The notes under the pieces: model-generated
What the model was told of the DNA's origin: nothing
The model's database searches: none
What the model saw: the letters and a program-made list of their open reading frames with translations, nothing else
Translations under genes and position numbers: made by a program
Shown: positions 1 to 8,413 of the stretch, piece after piece
How positions within the stretch are numbered: the first letter of the stretch is position 1
Layout: every line of letters begins with the position of its first letter
NCBI RefSeq assembly: GCF_030407455.1
Contig: NZ_JASDDJ010000003.1
Span: forward strand, 1-64,000
Length of the DNA stretch: 64,000 nucleotides
Direction: 5' to 3'
Source of the DNA: Psychrobacter sp. 5A.1
GTDB taxonomy: Bacteria > Pseudomonadota > Gammaproteobacteria > Pseudomonadales > Moraxellaceae

Positions 1-471
1 ATAGATATTAAAGCTATATTTGAGAAACTAAATGAAGCAAAAAACACGCTATCAGAAGCTGAAATTATTAAAAACAAAAATATAACTAAGATAGCCTTAA
101 ATGACTTAGTTACTAATTATAAAGAGATAGCTACGGATTTGGTGAAATCAGGGTATAAGATATCTGAAACATTTGGCTCATCTAGCCACACTAAAACGGC
201 TCCTAAACACCTAACTATCTCATTTACTGACAATATAAATAAACCCGCTTTGGCGGAGTTATACGCTTTAGTTAAAAAATATGGATTTAATCGTATTGAT
301 TTTTCTGAAGGAGATATAGACGATTCGGATATATATATTGGTTCATATATTGACGATTTTACAGATGAGAGAAATTCTATATTGATATCTGAAGAAATAG
401 AATCAGCGATACTTAATAATGATATATCAGTAAAGGAGTTGGGGAGTTTGATCGTAATAAATAGAGAATAA
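1..471 (+). CDS. Hypothetical protein, 5' end outside the window
   Basis: The reading frame is open from the first base of the window to a TAA at 469-471, giving 156 visible residues, so the gene starts upstream of the window. A TTG at 139 is an internal codon of the same frame and need not be a start. The product is rich in Lys, Glu, Asn and Ile, and its first 45 residues look helical and possibly coiled-coil. I recognise no domain, signal peptide or membrane segment. The base composition is clearly more AT-rich than that of the molybdenum genes that follow, which suggests acquired DNA. A good terminator lies 180 bases downstream. Function unknown. Confidence 0.6.
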   Translation: MDIKAIFEKLNEAKNTLSEAEIIKNKNITKIALNDLVTNYKEIATDLVKSGYKISETFGSSSHTKTAPKHLTISFTDNINKPALAELYALVKKYGFNRIDFSEGDIDDSDIYIGSYIDDFTDERNSILISEEIESAILNNDISVKELGSLIVINRE

Positions 472-653
472 TACATCTCAGTAGGTTTGTAGTCAATAAG
501 TAGAATTTATCTCTCTAGACACTTCAATAATTTCACTATAATTTAACTGATGAGCTTTTCAGTATTTTTTTATCTTTTACATTATTGTTAAGAAGCCGTT
601 TTAGTAAACGTATAGAGATGTCATCTTTTGGAATTAAAATTTATACAAGTTTC

Positions 654-687
654 AACCTCAAGCATTAAATTGTTTGAGGTTTTTTTG
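654..687 (+). terminator. Rho-independent terminator after the truncated first gene
   Basis: Inverted repeat AACCTCAA / TTGAGGTT with a 12-base loop followed by a run of seven T on the plus strand. It fits the 3' end of the plus-strand gene that ends at 471. The 180 bases between are AT-rich and hold no other gene that I can support. Confidence 0.75.
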
Positions 688-760
688 TGTCTGTGAATTG
701 GTATAAGTAACTGATTTATGTAGATGCTGCACTACCTAATTAGCAATCAAGGTTTTAGCG

Positions 761-1462
761 CTACGGACGCTGACTCATGCGGCTCACACTGGCAATCAAA
801 GCCACCATCACCACGGCCATGACAATCAAAATGCCAGACATCATGTGCGCCGCCTCATAGTTGAGCGCCTCTACTTGCTCATATATCGCAATCGACACCA
901 CCTTAGTCTCGCCTGAGATGCTACCCCCTATCATCAATACCACACCAAACTCGCCAATCGTATGTGCGAAGCTCACCAAACCACCCAAAATGATACCTAC
1001 GCGCGCTTGCGGTAAGGCGACTTTCACAAACCGTCGCATTCGACTGGGTTCCAATAGGTGCGCGACTTCCGTAACGCTTTTTGGAATACGCAAAAACTGC
1101 GCATACACAGGCTGTATATAAAAAGGTAATGAGTAAATGATGGAGCCAATGACCAGACCTTCAAAGGTAAAAATTAATGGGCTAATACCATGTTCATTCA
1201 GCCATTTACCAATACCCACACTAGGACTCAGCAACAATAACAAATAAAAACCAATCACGGTAGGCGGTAGCACAAGAGGCATGGCAATGATGCCCATGAG
1301 TAGGACTTTGAGACGTGACACAACTTGCTTGCGGCTCGGCTTGGCAAGCCAATAAGCCACAGGCGTCGCAAATAGCAATAAGCAGAAGGTGGTCACGCAA
1401 GCGAGCTTAATGCTCACCCAAAACGGACTGAGCATATCTGACATAAGAGACGGGTCGATCAT
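761..1462 (-). CDS. modB: Molybdate ABC transporter permease ModB
   Basis: Inner-membrane channel subunit of the molybdate importer. The 233 residues are the usual ModB length and form about five hydrophobic segments, beginning near residue 14. The cytoplasmic EAA-type loop that contacts the ATPase is visible around residue 130 (VTEVAHLLEPSRMRRFVKVALP). The start is the ATG at 1462. It follows modA by 74 bases, and the gap carries a remnant of a repeat (family B). In most bacteria modC, the ATPase gene, comes next; here the gene is followed by 40 bases of spacer and then unrelated AT-rich DNA, so modC is not in this window. The permease itself looks intact. Confidence 0.95.
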   Translation of the reverse strand: MIDPSLMSDMLSPFWVSIKLACVTTFCLLLFATPVAYWLAKPSRKQVVSRLKVLLMGIIAMPLVLPPTVIGFYLLLLLSPSVGIGKWLNEHGISPLIFTFEGLVIGSIIYSLPFYIQPVYAQFLRIPKSVTEVAHLLEPSRMRRFVKVALPQARVGIILGGLVSFAHTIGEFGVVLMIGGSISGETKVVSIAIYEQVEALNYEAAHMMSGILIVMAVVMVALIASVSRMSQRP

Positions 1463-1498
1463 ATAATGTCACTGCTCGTTCTATGATGAGAGGGTTTA

Positions 1499-1525
1499 GG
1501 GTCTGTTGAACATTCGAATAACCCT
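1499..1525. repeat. Family B repeat end remnant
   Basis: GGGTCTGTTGAACATTC followed within ten bases by CCCTA matches the terminal inverted repeat of the 265-bp element at 27939-28203, flanked by TA. Only the end sequence survives. It sits in the modA-modB gap. Confidence 0.6.
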
Positions 1526-1536
1526 AGTCTAACCTA

Positions 1537-2409
1537 TTACTGAATGGCCAGATAGCCTGCTTGTAAGAAGTGCCGCTGCCCTACTTCTGAGCGCAAGTAA
1601 TTGGTGAAGTCTGCTGCTGGAGCGGTGTTATTGATAATTATGCCATCTTGTAAAATAGCTGGATAGGACGCTGGCAGTAAGGTAATAAACTGTTCAGGCT
1701 TGGCCCTAATCGCCACAAGCTGAGACTGTGCTACAAAACCATAGTCTACGCTACCTGTATGAGCGTATTGGAACGCTTGACCGATATTCTCTGACTGTAT
1801 CAAGCTTTTTTGAGCATTTAACTTATCGTACATGTCTTGTGATTGTAGATAGGCTTTTGCAGACGCACCATAAGGCGCAAGGTCAGGGTTCGCGATAGCT
1901 ACCTTGCTATCCTGAGTAAAGTCAGCACTGGTAAACACATAACCTAGCGATGTTGGCGTGAAATCGTTCAAAGGTTTGGTGACACTATAGAGTGCTAATT
2001 GACCTCTGGTATACGTAAAGGGCTTGGTTAACTTATTATTTTCATCAGTGCCGTCAGTTAAGGGTTCATTAGCCAATTTGGCAGGAAACGTTTGATTGGC
2101 TGACAAGAATATATCATACGGTGCCCCTGCTTTGATTTGCGCATATAACTTACCAGAAGAGGCATAAGTAACTTCAATATCTGAGATACCTGAAATATTT
2201 TGGACAGATGAGCTATTATCCGCTTGGTAGCTATCAATGATATTAGGGAGTACATCGGATAAATTAGCGGCGGCAGCGATACGCAATGTCTGGACTGGTT
2301 CAGTTGTATCAGCAGCATTTGCTATATTCGCTCCCCTGTCTTGTGTACACGCATTTAGAGCTAATAGCAAGCAAGCAGATACACAGACAGCGGCTGTTAA
2401 TTTAACCAT
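1537..2409 (-). CDS. modA: Molybdate-binding protein ModA, predicted lipoprotein
   Basis: Periplasmic substrate-binding subunit of the molybdate ABC importer, 290 residues. After the signal sequence, the mature protein starts the typical ModA fold (LRIAAAANLSDVLP), then VTYASSGKLYAQIKAGAPYDIFLSA, the oxyanion-binding part of the family, and ends with DFTNYLRSEVGQRHFLQAGY. The N-terminus has a hydrophobic segment ending in L-N-A-C (Cys21), a lipobox, so the protein is probably lipid-anchored rather than freely periplasmic. The start ATG overlaps the last 8 bases of moaE, so the two are probably translationally coupled. modB follows. Confidence 0.94.
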   Translation of the reverse strand: MVKLTAAVCVSACLLLALNACTQDRGANIANAADTTEPVQTLRIAAAANLSDVLPNIIDSYQADNSSSVQNISGISDIEVTYASSGKLYAQIKAGAPYDIFLSANQTFPAKLANEPLTDGTDENNKLTKPFTYTRGQLALYSVTKPLNDFTPTSLGYVFTSADFTQDSKVAIANPDLAPYGASAKAYLQSQDMYDKLNAQKSLIQSENIGQAFQYAHTGSVDYGFVAQSQLVAIRAKPEQFITLLPASYPAILQDGIIINNTAPAADFTNYLRSEVGQRHFLQAGYLAIQ

Positions 2410-2893
2410 TATTGCTAAGCCATTTAGACGAGTCGTCTTCGTAGTACTCTTGCTTCCACACAGGAATGTCCGCTTTGATAGTATCTAATATCCAGCGACA
2501 CGCATCGAATGCTGGATAACGGTGCGCTGACACTACCCCAACCCACACAGCCACATCGCCAATCTCTAACGCACCGATACGATGTATCGCAATAGCATGC
2601 GTAATTTCAAAACGCTTTTTGGCCTCTTCTATAATGGCACGGCCTTGATTGATGGCCAAATCTTCATAACCATAATAGGTAAGACGATCAACGCTCGTGG
2701 CATTATTATGGTTGCGCACTCGCCCTTCAAAACAAACAAACGCGCCGCAGCTGTCATTGTCTAACGTACTTTTTAGCCTATCTTCGTCAATCGCAATATC
2801 TAATAGCGCAAAACCATCGCGCTCAGCTATCAGGTAAGCGTCATCAGCAGTACGTTTGATGGTCATTGAATGGTCATGGACGTTGTCGGTCAT
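2402..2893 (-). CDS. moaE: Molybdopterin synthase catalytic subunit MoaE
   Basis: Large subunit of molybdopterin synthase, which with thiocarboxylated MoaD adds the dithiolene sulfurs to cyclic pyranopterin monophosphate. At 163 residues it is near the family length. Family features are GAFVCFEGRVRNHN near residue 50, LTYYGYEDLA, the ITHAIAIHRIGALEIGDVAVWVGV core and the C-terminal lysine region KADIPVWKQEYYEDDSSKW, which holds the catalytic Lys. It lies 77 bases after moaD and its end overlaps modA by 8 bases, tying cofactor synthesis to molybdate uptake. Confidence 0.97.
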   Translation of the reverse strand: MTDNVHDHSMTIKRTADDAYLIAERDGFALLDIAIDEDRLKSTLDNDSCGAFVCFEGRVRNHNNATSVDRLTYYGYEDLAINQGRAIIEEAKKRFEITHAIAIHRIGALEIGDVAVWVGVVSAHRYPAFDACRWILDTIKADIPVWKQEYYEDDSSKWLSNNG

Positions 2894-2970
2894 TTTTCTT
2901 CTCTATTTATTATTTTCTCTTTATCGCAACTGAATAGCCCCTGACAAAATGGACACTAATAAACGCTTGT

Positions 2971-3252
2971 CTAACCACCAGCGACTGGCGTAATAAAAAC
3001 CACGCTATCACCATCGTTTATCTGGTCAGTCCATTTAGCGAAGTAGTCATTCACTGCGACTCGTAGCTCTGACTGTGGACGGCTAAAGCGATGCTTTTGA
3101 CTAAGCTGTTCATATAGTTCAGTCAATGACGTATCCTGCTGTAAGCTTACTGTCTCTTGCTGACAATTGGCCTCGTCAGCCAAACTGGCAAAATACATGA
3201 CATTAATATTCATCGTTGATTCGATATCAGCTGTCACATCGATAGCACTCAT
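2971..3252 (-). CDS. moaD: Molybdopterin synthase sulfur carrier subunit MoaD
   Basis: Ubiquitin-like small subunit of molybdopterin synthase; its C-terminal Gly-Gly carries the thiocarboxylate. The protein ends FITPVAGG as required. The open frame extends to 3393, which would overlap moaC by 56 bases, but an ATG at 3252 is preceded by the strong ribosome-binding sequence GAGGGAGAGG three bases upstream, so I chose it. It gives 93 residues, close to the usual 80-90. The first residues before MNINVMYFASLADE are a short extra tail; a start at that Met is a second possibility. Confidence 0.93.
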   Translation of the reverse strand: MSAIDVTADIESTMNINVMYFASLADEANCQQETVSLQQDTSLTELYEQLSQKHRFSRPQSELRVAVNDYFAKWTDQINDGDSVVFITPVAGG

Positions 3253-3337
3253 AAACCTCTCCCTCTTATGCAAGCTTCCTTGCTTGGCACTTAGCATATT
3301 TTTATTAATTGATGACGCACTCTGCAACTTTGTCACT

Positions 3338-3844
3338 TTAGGCATGACTATAATCTGATTTGCCACCTGTTTTTTTAACCAGATGGATATCATCTATAAC
3401 GATGTCATGCGATAGTGCTTTGGTCATATCATAGATAGTTAAGCAGGCAACGCTCACCGCTGTTAGTGCCTCCATCTCAACCCCTGTCTTGTGCGTGACC
3501 TTGACCACAGCCCTGACCGTAATACTGCTGAGCGCGTCGTTATACTCAAAGCTTAGACCAATCTTATCTAGCGGTAGCGGATGACAAAGCGGTATAAGGT
3601 CATGAGTGCGTTTGGCCGCCATGATACCAGCGATATGAGCCGTTTGCGTGATGCTGCCTTTTTTGGTCATCCCATCAGCCGCTTTAATCTGTGTATAAAT
3701 CTCATCAGGAAAGCGTACTTGCCCAGTGGCATTGGCTTCTCGCGTCGTTGCGACCTTGCCACTGACATCAACCATGGTAATATCACCATCACTATCCAAG
3801 TGGGATAAAGTAGATTGCTGACTTATCTGAACGCTGTCACTCAT
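3338..3844 (-). CDS. moaC: Cyclic pyranopterin monophosphate synthase MoaC
   Basis: MoaC acts after MoaA to convert the GTP-derived 3',8-cyclo intermediate to cyclic pyranopterin monophosphate. At 168 residues it has the normal length. Highly conserved stretches are visible: KGSITQTAHIAGIMAAKRT and HDLIPLCHPLPL (about residues 62-93), then TGVEMEALTAVSVACLTIYD and DMTKALSHDI near the C-terminus, with the conserved catalytic Lys and Asp residues. It starts 30 bases after the mobA stop and is followed by moaD after 85 bases. Confidence 0.97.
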   Translation of the reverse strand: MSDSVQISQQSTLSHLDSDGDITMVDVSGKVATTREANATGQVRFPDEIYTQIKAADGMTKKGSITQTAHIAGIMAAKRTHDLIPLCHPLPLDKIGLSFEYNDALSSITVRAVVKVTHKTGVEMEALTAVSVACLTIYDMTKALSHDIVIDDIHLVKKTGGKSDYSHA

Positions 3845-3874
3845 TTATATAGCCTTTTCTTGGTGATTTCTTTA

Positions 3875-4579
3875 TTATTTTGATAGAGCGGCACATGCCC
3901 GCTTAAAATCTTCGGGCGTATTGAAGTTGGTCAAATTGTGCCACTCTTTGATAAATGGTACGGAGTGTACAATCGGTTGAATAAACTGCATCACTCTACG
4001 CTGACCACTATCTATATAGGCCTTCAAATCAGGCTCGATGCTTAACTGATACAGCCCTAATAGTGGATACAAATGACTGTCATCTTCTAGGCAAATAACC
4101 CTTTTGTCGGGCGCTTTAGATGCTGACTGCTGTAGCGTCTGCCATAAATCTGTCGCAGGTATTAAACTGTCACAGCTAATGACCAGTAACCATGATGCGT
4201 ATTGGTTTTTTGACACCTCTGAATCAGTCAAATCGAACAATCCTTGTAAGGCTGATTCGATAGCGACCAAAGCACCGCCAGCTTTGATCTGCTCATCATG
4301 CTCACTAGAGTCAACATCAGCACCATAATCAGCAATGTGAATAACAGGCGCATTAGGTTTTTCTGAATGGATATCTAAACCAGTCTGAAAGCCGCGCCCA
4401 TTATCTGCAATCAAAATAGGCACCTGTAACTTGCTCGCATGACGGACATGATAATCTAGCAGCTGCTCACCTGACGGTAGCGCTAGCATCGCCTTAGCCG
4501 TTCCCATGCGCTTAGATGCCCCGCCAGCCAAGATGACCACACCTGCCAATCTGTCCAAATTAGTTGAGCGCTCTGTCAT
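3875..4579 (-). CDS. mobA: Molybdenum cofactor guanylyltransferase MobA
   Basis: Predicted to transfer GMP from GTP to molybdopterin, making the guanine dinucleotide form of the cofactor used by DMSO-reductase-type enzymes such as nitrate reductase. The N-terminus has the nucleotidyltransferase signature LAGGASKRMGTAKAML (about residues 17-32), LLVISCDSLIP stands where MobA has its metal-binding Asp, and NFNTPEDF near the C-terminus is typical of MobA. The related CTP-using MocA is an alternative but less likely from these motifs. It lies between moaB and moaC in the run. Confidence 0.9.
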   Translation of the reverse strand: MTERSTNLDRLAGVVILAGGASKRMGTAKAMLALPSGEQLLDYHVRHASKLQVPILIADNGRGFQTGLDIHSEKPNAPVIHIADYGADVDSSEHDEQIKAGGALVAIESALQGLFDLTDSEVSKNQYASWLLVISCDSLIPATDLWQTLQQSASKAPDKRVICLEDDSHLYPLLGLYQLSIEPDLKAYIDSGQRRVMQFIQPIVHSVPFIKEWHNLTNFNTPEDFKRACAALSK

Positions 4580-4636
4580 TGTGCCATTACCTATCAGTTT
4601 TGATTTAATATCAATCTTGGCTCAATTATTTATAAC

Positions 4637-5167
4637 TCAATCATGGCTAGGGTTTTGTGCCAAAAAATGCGGTACAAAATTACACGGACGAGTACGGCTA
4701 TCAAACTGTTCCTTTAAGATATTTTCCCAACCAGTACGGCACGCACCAGAGGAACCTGGCAGACAAAATATACCCGTGCCATTGGCCATGCCAGCAACTG
4801 CTCGCGATTGTATAGTAGACATGCCAATCTCATCTCTTGAGATTAAACGGAACATTTCGCCAAAACCATCGATCGACTTGTCAAACAGTACACTCACCGC
4901 TTCTGGCATGCTATCTCTGATGAAGAACCCTGTGCCACCAGTTGTGATAACCGCATGAACGTTTGGACTAGCAATCCAACCACTGATAACTGCGCGAACT
5001 TGGTAAATATCGTCGGTAATTAACTGACGATCTGCTAAATGATGCCCTGCTTCGGTCAAGCTGTCTACTAAGTACTGGCCTGACGTATCTTCTGCCAGCG
5101 TACGGCTATCAGAAACGGTCAATACAGCAATATTAAGTGGTGTAAATTGTGCAGCAGGCTTACTCAT
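4637..5167 (-). CDS. moaB: Molybdopterin adenylyltransferase-type protein MoaB
   Basis: Member of the MoaB/Mog family, 176 residues, which activates molybdopterin by adenylylation before MoeA inserts molybdate; some MoaB proteins have no proven activity. Visible motifs are LTVSDSRTLAEDTSGQ near the N-terminus, VITTGGTGF near residue 96 (the molybdopterin-binding TGGTG), RDSMPEAV and the C-terminal GIFCLPGSSGACRTGWENIL. No separate mog gene is seen here, so this may be the functional adenylyltransferase. Confidence 0.92.
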   Translation of the reverse strand: MSKPAAQFTPLNIAVLTVSDSRTLAEDTSGQYLVDSLTEAGHHLADRQLITDDIYQVRAVISGWIASPNVHAVITTGGTGFFIRDSMPEAVSVLFDKSIDGFGEMFRLISRDEIGMSTIQSRAVAGMANGTGIFCLPGSSGACRTGWENILKEQFDSRTRPCNFVPHFLAQNPSHD

Positions 5168-5296
5168 AAATAATCCTTTATAGATGTCATTTTATAATTG
5201 TATTAAGAAGCGGTTGTATCAAAAAAAGCTATGTTGAAAAACGATTTCATTGGAAGACAATCTCTATCATCGTCATAATTACAGATTCAAAAACTT

Positions 5297-6409
5297 CTAT
5301 CCGCCGATTATCGACAGATTGTGCATGATGCCACTGTTAGAGTCATGCAAATGATGATGCTCAGGTTTGATCGGCATAAAGCTATGTAAAGTGTTCACCA
5401 GCCCTTGGATATCGTCTTGCTGTAAGTATGGACGGATATCGTAGTTGCCTTGGTCAAACAGACACAAATGCACCTTACCTTGGCTGCTTACGCGCAAGCG
5501 GTTACAGGTATCACAGAAGTGCGCCGCATATGGGGCAATCATACCGATACGACCGACATACTCAGGATGGCTGTACTCTACTGCTGGACCATCGGCACTA
5601 CCGCGCTCGTGCGGCTGCCAGCCATTCTCTAACAAATAATCGGTGATAATATCAGACTGAGCATGCTGAGCAAAAAACAAATCGCTATTATCACTGGTCT
5701 GCATAAATTCAATAAAGCGATAAGTCACTTGTCTGTCTTTAACATAGTCGATCGCCGTGATTAAGTTCTCAAAAGCAGTCTCTGCCATCAAGACACTATT
5801 TATTTTCAGTTTGATATCAGTCGTTTCTAACAACGTATCCATGTCAGCCAATATCTGCGGCAAGGTATCAAAGCCAGTCATTTTATGAAAGGTAGCAGCA
5901 TCGAAGCTGTCCATACTGATATTGAGCTGATCAAGTCCAGCAGCTTGCCAGTTGGCTATATGTTTACCCAATTTATAGCCGTTACTGGTCATCGCGACCG
6001 TCTCAATACCGTCAGTTTGCTTAATCGTTTCGATAATTTCGACAACATCACGACGAATAGAAGGCTCACCACCTGTAATTCTAACTTTTTTGGTACCTAC
6101 TTGAGCAAAGCCGCGCACCAAGGTTGCAATTTCAGAGATACTCAGCTCATCATCAGGGCGCTTACCTTGATAGCCATTTGGCAGGCAATACTCACAGCGA
6201 AAATTACAAAAGTCAGTAATAGACAGACGCAAGTATGTCAGACGCCGTGCAAACCCATCGGTTAGCGGCTGGTGATAGCCACTCATCTGCTCAGTAGGCA
6301 CGATCAAGGAAGGCTGTATGTAGCCATCAGATAATGCCGGTGCCAAGCTCGGTGAATACAGTTGCGGGCTGTCTATTTTATGTTTGTCATCTATGTTGTC
6401 ATCAATCAT
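5297..6409 (-). CDS. moaA: GTP 3',8-cyclase MoaA
   Basis: Radical-SAM enzyme for the first step of molybdenum cofactor synthesis, converting GTP to (8S)-3',8-cyclo-7,8-dihydroguanosine triphosphate. The SAM-cluster motif C-x3-C-x2-C is at Cys68, Cys72 and Cys75 (FCNFRCEYC), the second cluster that binds substrate is C-x2-C-x13-C near residue 300 (CDTCNR...HLC), and the protein ends in Gly-Gly as MoaA proteins do. TGGEPSIR near residue 113 binds SAM. At 370 residues it carries an N-terminal tail of about 45 residues longer than usual. Spacers of about 130 bases separate it from moeA and moaB. Confidence 0.97.
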   Translation of the reverse strand: MIDDNIDDKHKIDSPQLYSPSLAPALSDGYIQPSLIVPTEQMSGYHQPLTDGFARRLTYLRLSITDFCNFRCEYCLPNGYQGKRPDDELSISEIATLVRGFAQVGTKKVRITGGEPSIRRDVVEIIETIKQTDGIETVAMTSNGYKLGKHIANWQAAGLDQLNISMDSFDAATFHKMTGFDTLPQILADMDTLLETTDIKLKINSVLMAETAFENLITAIDYVKDRQVTYRFIEFMQTSDNSDLFFAQHAQSDIITDYLLENGWQPHERGSADGPAVEYSHPEYVGRIGMIAPYAAHFCDTCNRLRVSSQGKVHLCLFDQGNYDIRPYLQQDDIQGLVNTLHSFMPIKPEHHHLHDSNSGIMHNLSIIGG

Positions 6410-6539
6410 ATGTTACTGCCATCAATACTGCTTACTATAAGCACTACTTTGTTATTCGTGTTTAGCATACCAGTGTAAGGCTATAGGGTTACTCTCTGGC
6501 TTTATTTAGCCACCTTACAATAAATTGGCAAACGATGAA

Positions 6540-7835
6540 TTAGCGATGTAGCCAAGGAAACGGTTGTACAACGACGGCATTGCCAGCTGCTACGTTCCCA
6601 CTGTCTTTGTCCAAGACGATAAAGCAATTGGCGCGGCTCAGCTGTTTGATTCTATGTGACTGCTGACTTGAAAAGCACTCAACTTGATAATGACCTGTCT
6701 CGTCTTGTGACAATACGCCGCGCTGAAAATCTTTACGGCCGGAAGATTTTCTAATGTCACTAGTGAGCAAGGCTTTGATAGTTAGTGGCAGGGGTTGCTC
6801 CGATACACTAGCACCTGACATTTGCCACAATGCAGGTATTACAAACTGTAGCGCACCAACGACTGTCGAAAGCGGATTACCTGGTAGGCCAAAATACAAT
6901 ACTGGCTTATCGAGATTTTTGCTTAATTCACCAAATACAAAAGGCTTTCCAGGCTTCATTGCCACTTTATAATGATTAATCTGCCCTAGCGTTTCGATCA
7001 CAGTGGTCAAAAAATCATAGTCGCCAACTGAAACACCTGCTGTCGATATCAGTACATCACAGTCCTGCATGGCCTCATTGACCGCGATCGTTGTCTGCTC
7101 TAGGTCATCAGGAATGATGCCATAGTCACGAATGGTGACAGGCAAATCCGACAACATACTTTTAAGCGTTGGGGTGTTGGAGTTATATATTTGGGCTAGG
7201 CTTTGCAGCTCATTGCCAATAGCCACGAGCTCATCACCTGTTGCCAATACGCCTACGACGAGCGGCTGGAACACGCTGACTTGGCTAACGCCTAGATTTG
7301 CGAGTAAGCTGATATCAGCAGGATTGAGTCGTTTACCGATTTTTAAAACGGCTTCCCCAGACTCAATCTCTTCGCCCTGTGAGCGGATGTTATTGTCAAC
7401 TTTGGCGGTTTGCGTGAGGGTGATGTTGTAAGGTCGAGATTTATCAACGGTCGCTTTAATCTCTGCAAAGTTCGTATTCTCTTGCATAATGACCGTATCA
7501 CAGCTGTCTGGCACGACCGCACCCGTAAAAATCCGCACCCCTTGCCCCGCAGCTGTCTCACCAGTATAGGCACTGCCAGCTTGCGACTCACCAACGATTT
7601 CGATAGTACTGTTTTCTGATAACTCACTACCTTTGGCAATCGCATAGCCATCCATCGCAGACAGATTTTGTCGCGGCACATCGAAAGGTGAAGCGATATC
7701 TTGAGCCAGTATATGGTTTAGGCTGCCCAGCAACTCTAGAGTGTTAACGGCTCTTTTTTGTAGCGGAAAGTCAGTAATATGATAATTGTCTATCCGCTGC
7801 TTTATCGCAGCTTGTAATGCTTCCATGGTAATCAT
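6540..7835 (-). CDS. moeA: Molybdopterin molybdenumtransferase MoeA
   Basis: Inserts molybdate into adenylylated molybdopterin. The 431 residues show the family motifs in order: PRQNLSAMDGYA, GQGVRIFTGAVVP, VGVLATGDELV, STAGVSVGDYDF, KVAMKPGKPFVFG, YFGLPGNPLST, and a C-terminal domain ending in VVQPFPW. It is the first gene of the molybdenum run on the minus strand; moaA follows after 130 bases. The ATG at 7835 has no obvious strong ribosome-binding site; the Met at position 4 is a second possible start. Confidence 0.96.
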   Translation of the reverse strand: MITMEALQAAIKQRIDNYHITDFPLQKRAVNTLELLGSLNHILAQDIASPFDVPRQNLSAMDGYAIAKGSELSENSTIEIVGESQAGSAYTGETAAGQGVRIFTGAVVPDSCDTVIMQENTNFAEIKATVDKSRPYNITLTQTAKVDNNIRSQGEEIESGEAVLKIGKRLNPADISLLANLGVSQVSVFQPLVVGVLATGDELVAIGNELQSLAQIYNSNTPTLKSMLSDLPVTIRDYGIIPDDLEQTTIAVNEAMQDCDVLISTAGVSVGDYDFLTTVIETLGQINHYKVAMKPGKPFVFGELSKNLDKPVLYFGLPGNPLSTVVGALQFVIPALWQMSGASVSEQPLPLTIKALLTSDIRKSSGRKDFQRGVLSQDETGHYQVECFSSQQSHRIKQLSRANCFIVLDKDSGNVAAGNAVVVQPFPWLHR

Positions 7836-8121
7836 AAGGTCACGCTCTTTCTGTCGTTCTAGTTATTTATAATCGACACTGTTATTAAAAATGGTCGCTG
7901 GTCACCGTCGCTGAAAACTGTCACTAAAAACCATGAGTAAAAATCATCGTTAAAAAACACATTATCTAGAGTCTAGCATTCAAAGTATCAATTTTCTTGT
8001 ATTAACCTTGTCCTGATAAGTTTTGAATAACGCTAAATTGAACTGATCTCAATGCTTGATACTTATCGTATTGTCTATTGCATTGATAAATTTCAACAAA
8101 ATCAAACACAGACTGAGGCAA

Positions 8122-8149
8122 AAAAAGCACCTTGGCAAGGTGCTTTTTG
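8122..8149. terminator. Bidirectional terminator downstream of the lytic transglycosylase gene
   Basis: Perfect stem GCACCTT / AAGGTGC with a three-base GGC loop, flanked by runs of A and T. On the minus strand it would end transcription from the mltB-like gene, although a 170-bp repeat lies between. The remaining part of the 7836-8413 gap, upstream of moeA, shows nothing that I can name. Confidence 0.8.
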
Positions 8150-8180
8150 TAGAACAAAGTAAATTATCGTTTGATGGCTA

Positions 8181-8350
8181 GGGCGTGTCCTCAATTCAAA
8201 CGAGTGTTCTCTAAATGGGCTAAAAACAGCTAAATTTTGCCAAACATCGTCAAATAGTTGGTCAATATCTCGATATTATCTGCACTATTTTCCTCGTTTG
8301 ACGGCAATTTATCTCATTTTTATCACCATTTTTAAAATGAGGACACACCC
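8181..8350. repeat. Family A repeat (MITE-like), full copy 1
   Basis: A 170-bp non-coding element with terminal inverted repeats GGGCGTGTCCTCA / TGAGGACACACCC (one mismatch), flanked by TA on both sides, or CTAG if the outer G is counted as duplicated. It is the same length as, and in inverse orientation to, the copy at 12485-12654. Such ends and TA target duplications suggest movement by an IS5-superfamily transposase, which is inference. Confidence 0.85.
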
Positions 8351-8413
8351 TAGTGACTAAAAACGTTTAGAAATGGCAACTTTTATACAGTGTATAAATA
8401 CCGTCAGCCTACC

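Noticed and set aside
117-476. Minus-strand frame opposite the truncated first gene
   Set aside because: Antisense to a frame that is open over the full 471 bases and followed by a proper terminator; the plus-strand frame is the better choice.
3253-3393. N-terminal extension of moaD
   Set aside because: The frame runs back over the moaC end, but the strong ribosome-binding site at the ATG at 3252 and the normal protein length favour the short form.
5428-5646. Three overlapping plus-strand frames within moaA
   Set aside because: Shadow frames opposite a highly conserved coding region.
7836-8120. Molybdenum-cofactor riboswitch before moeA
   Set aside because: The leader is AT-rich without a convincing long pairing pattern; I cannot support it.
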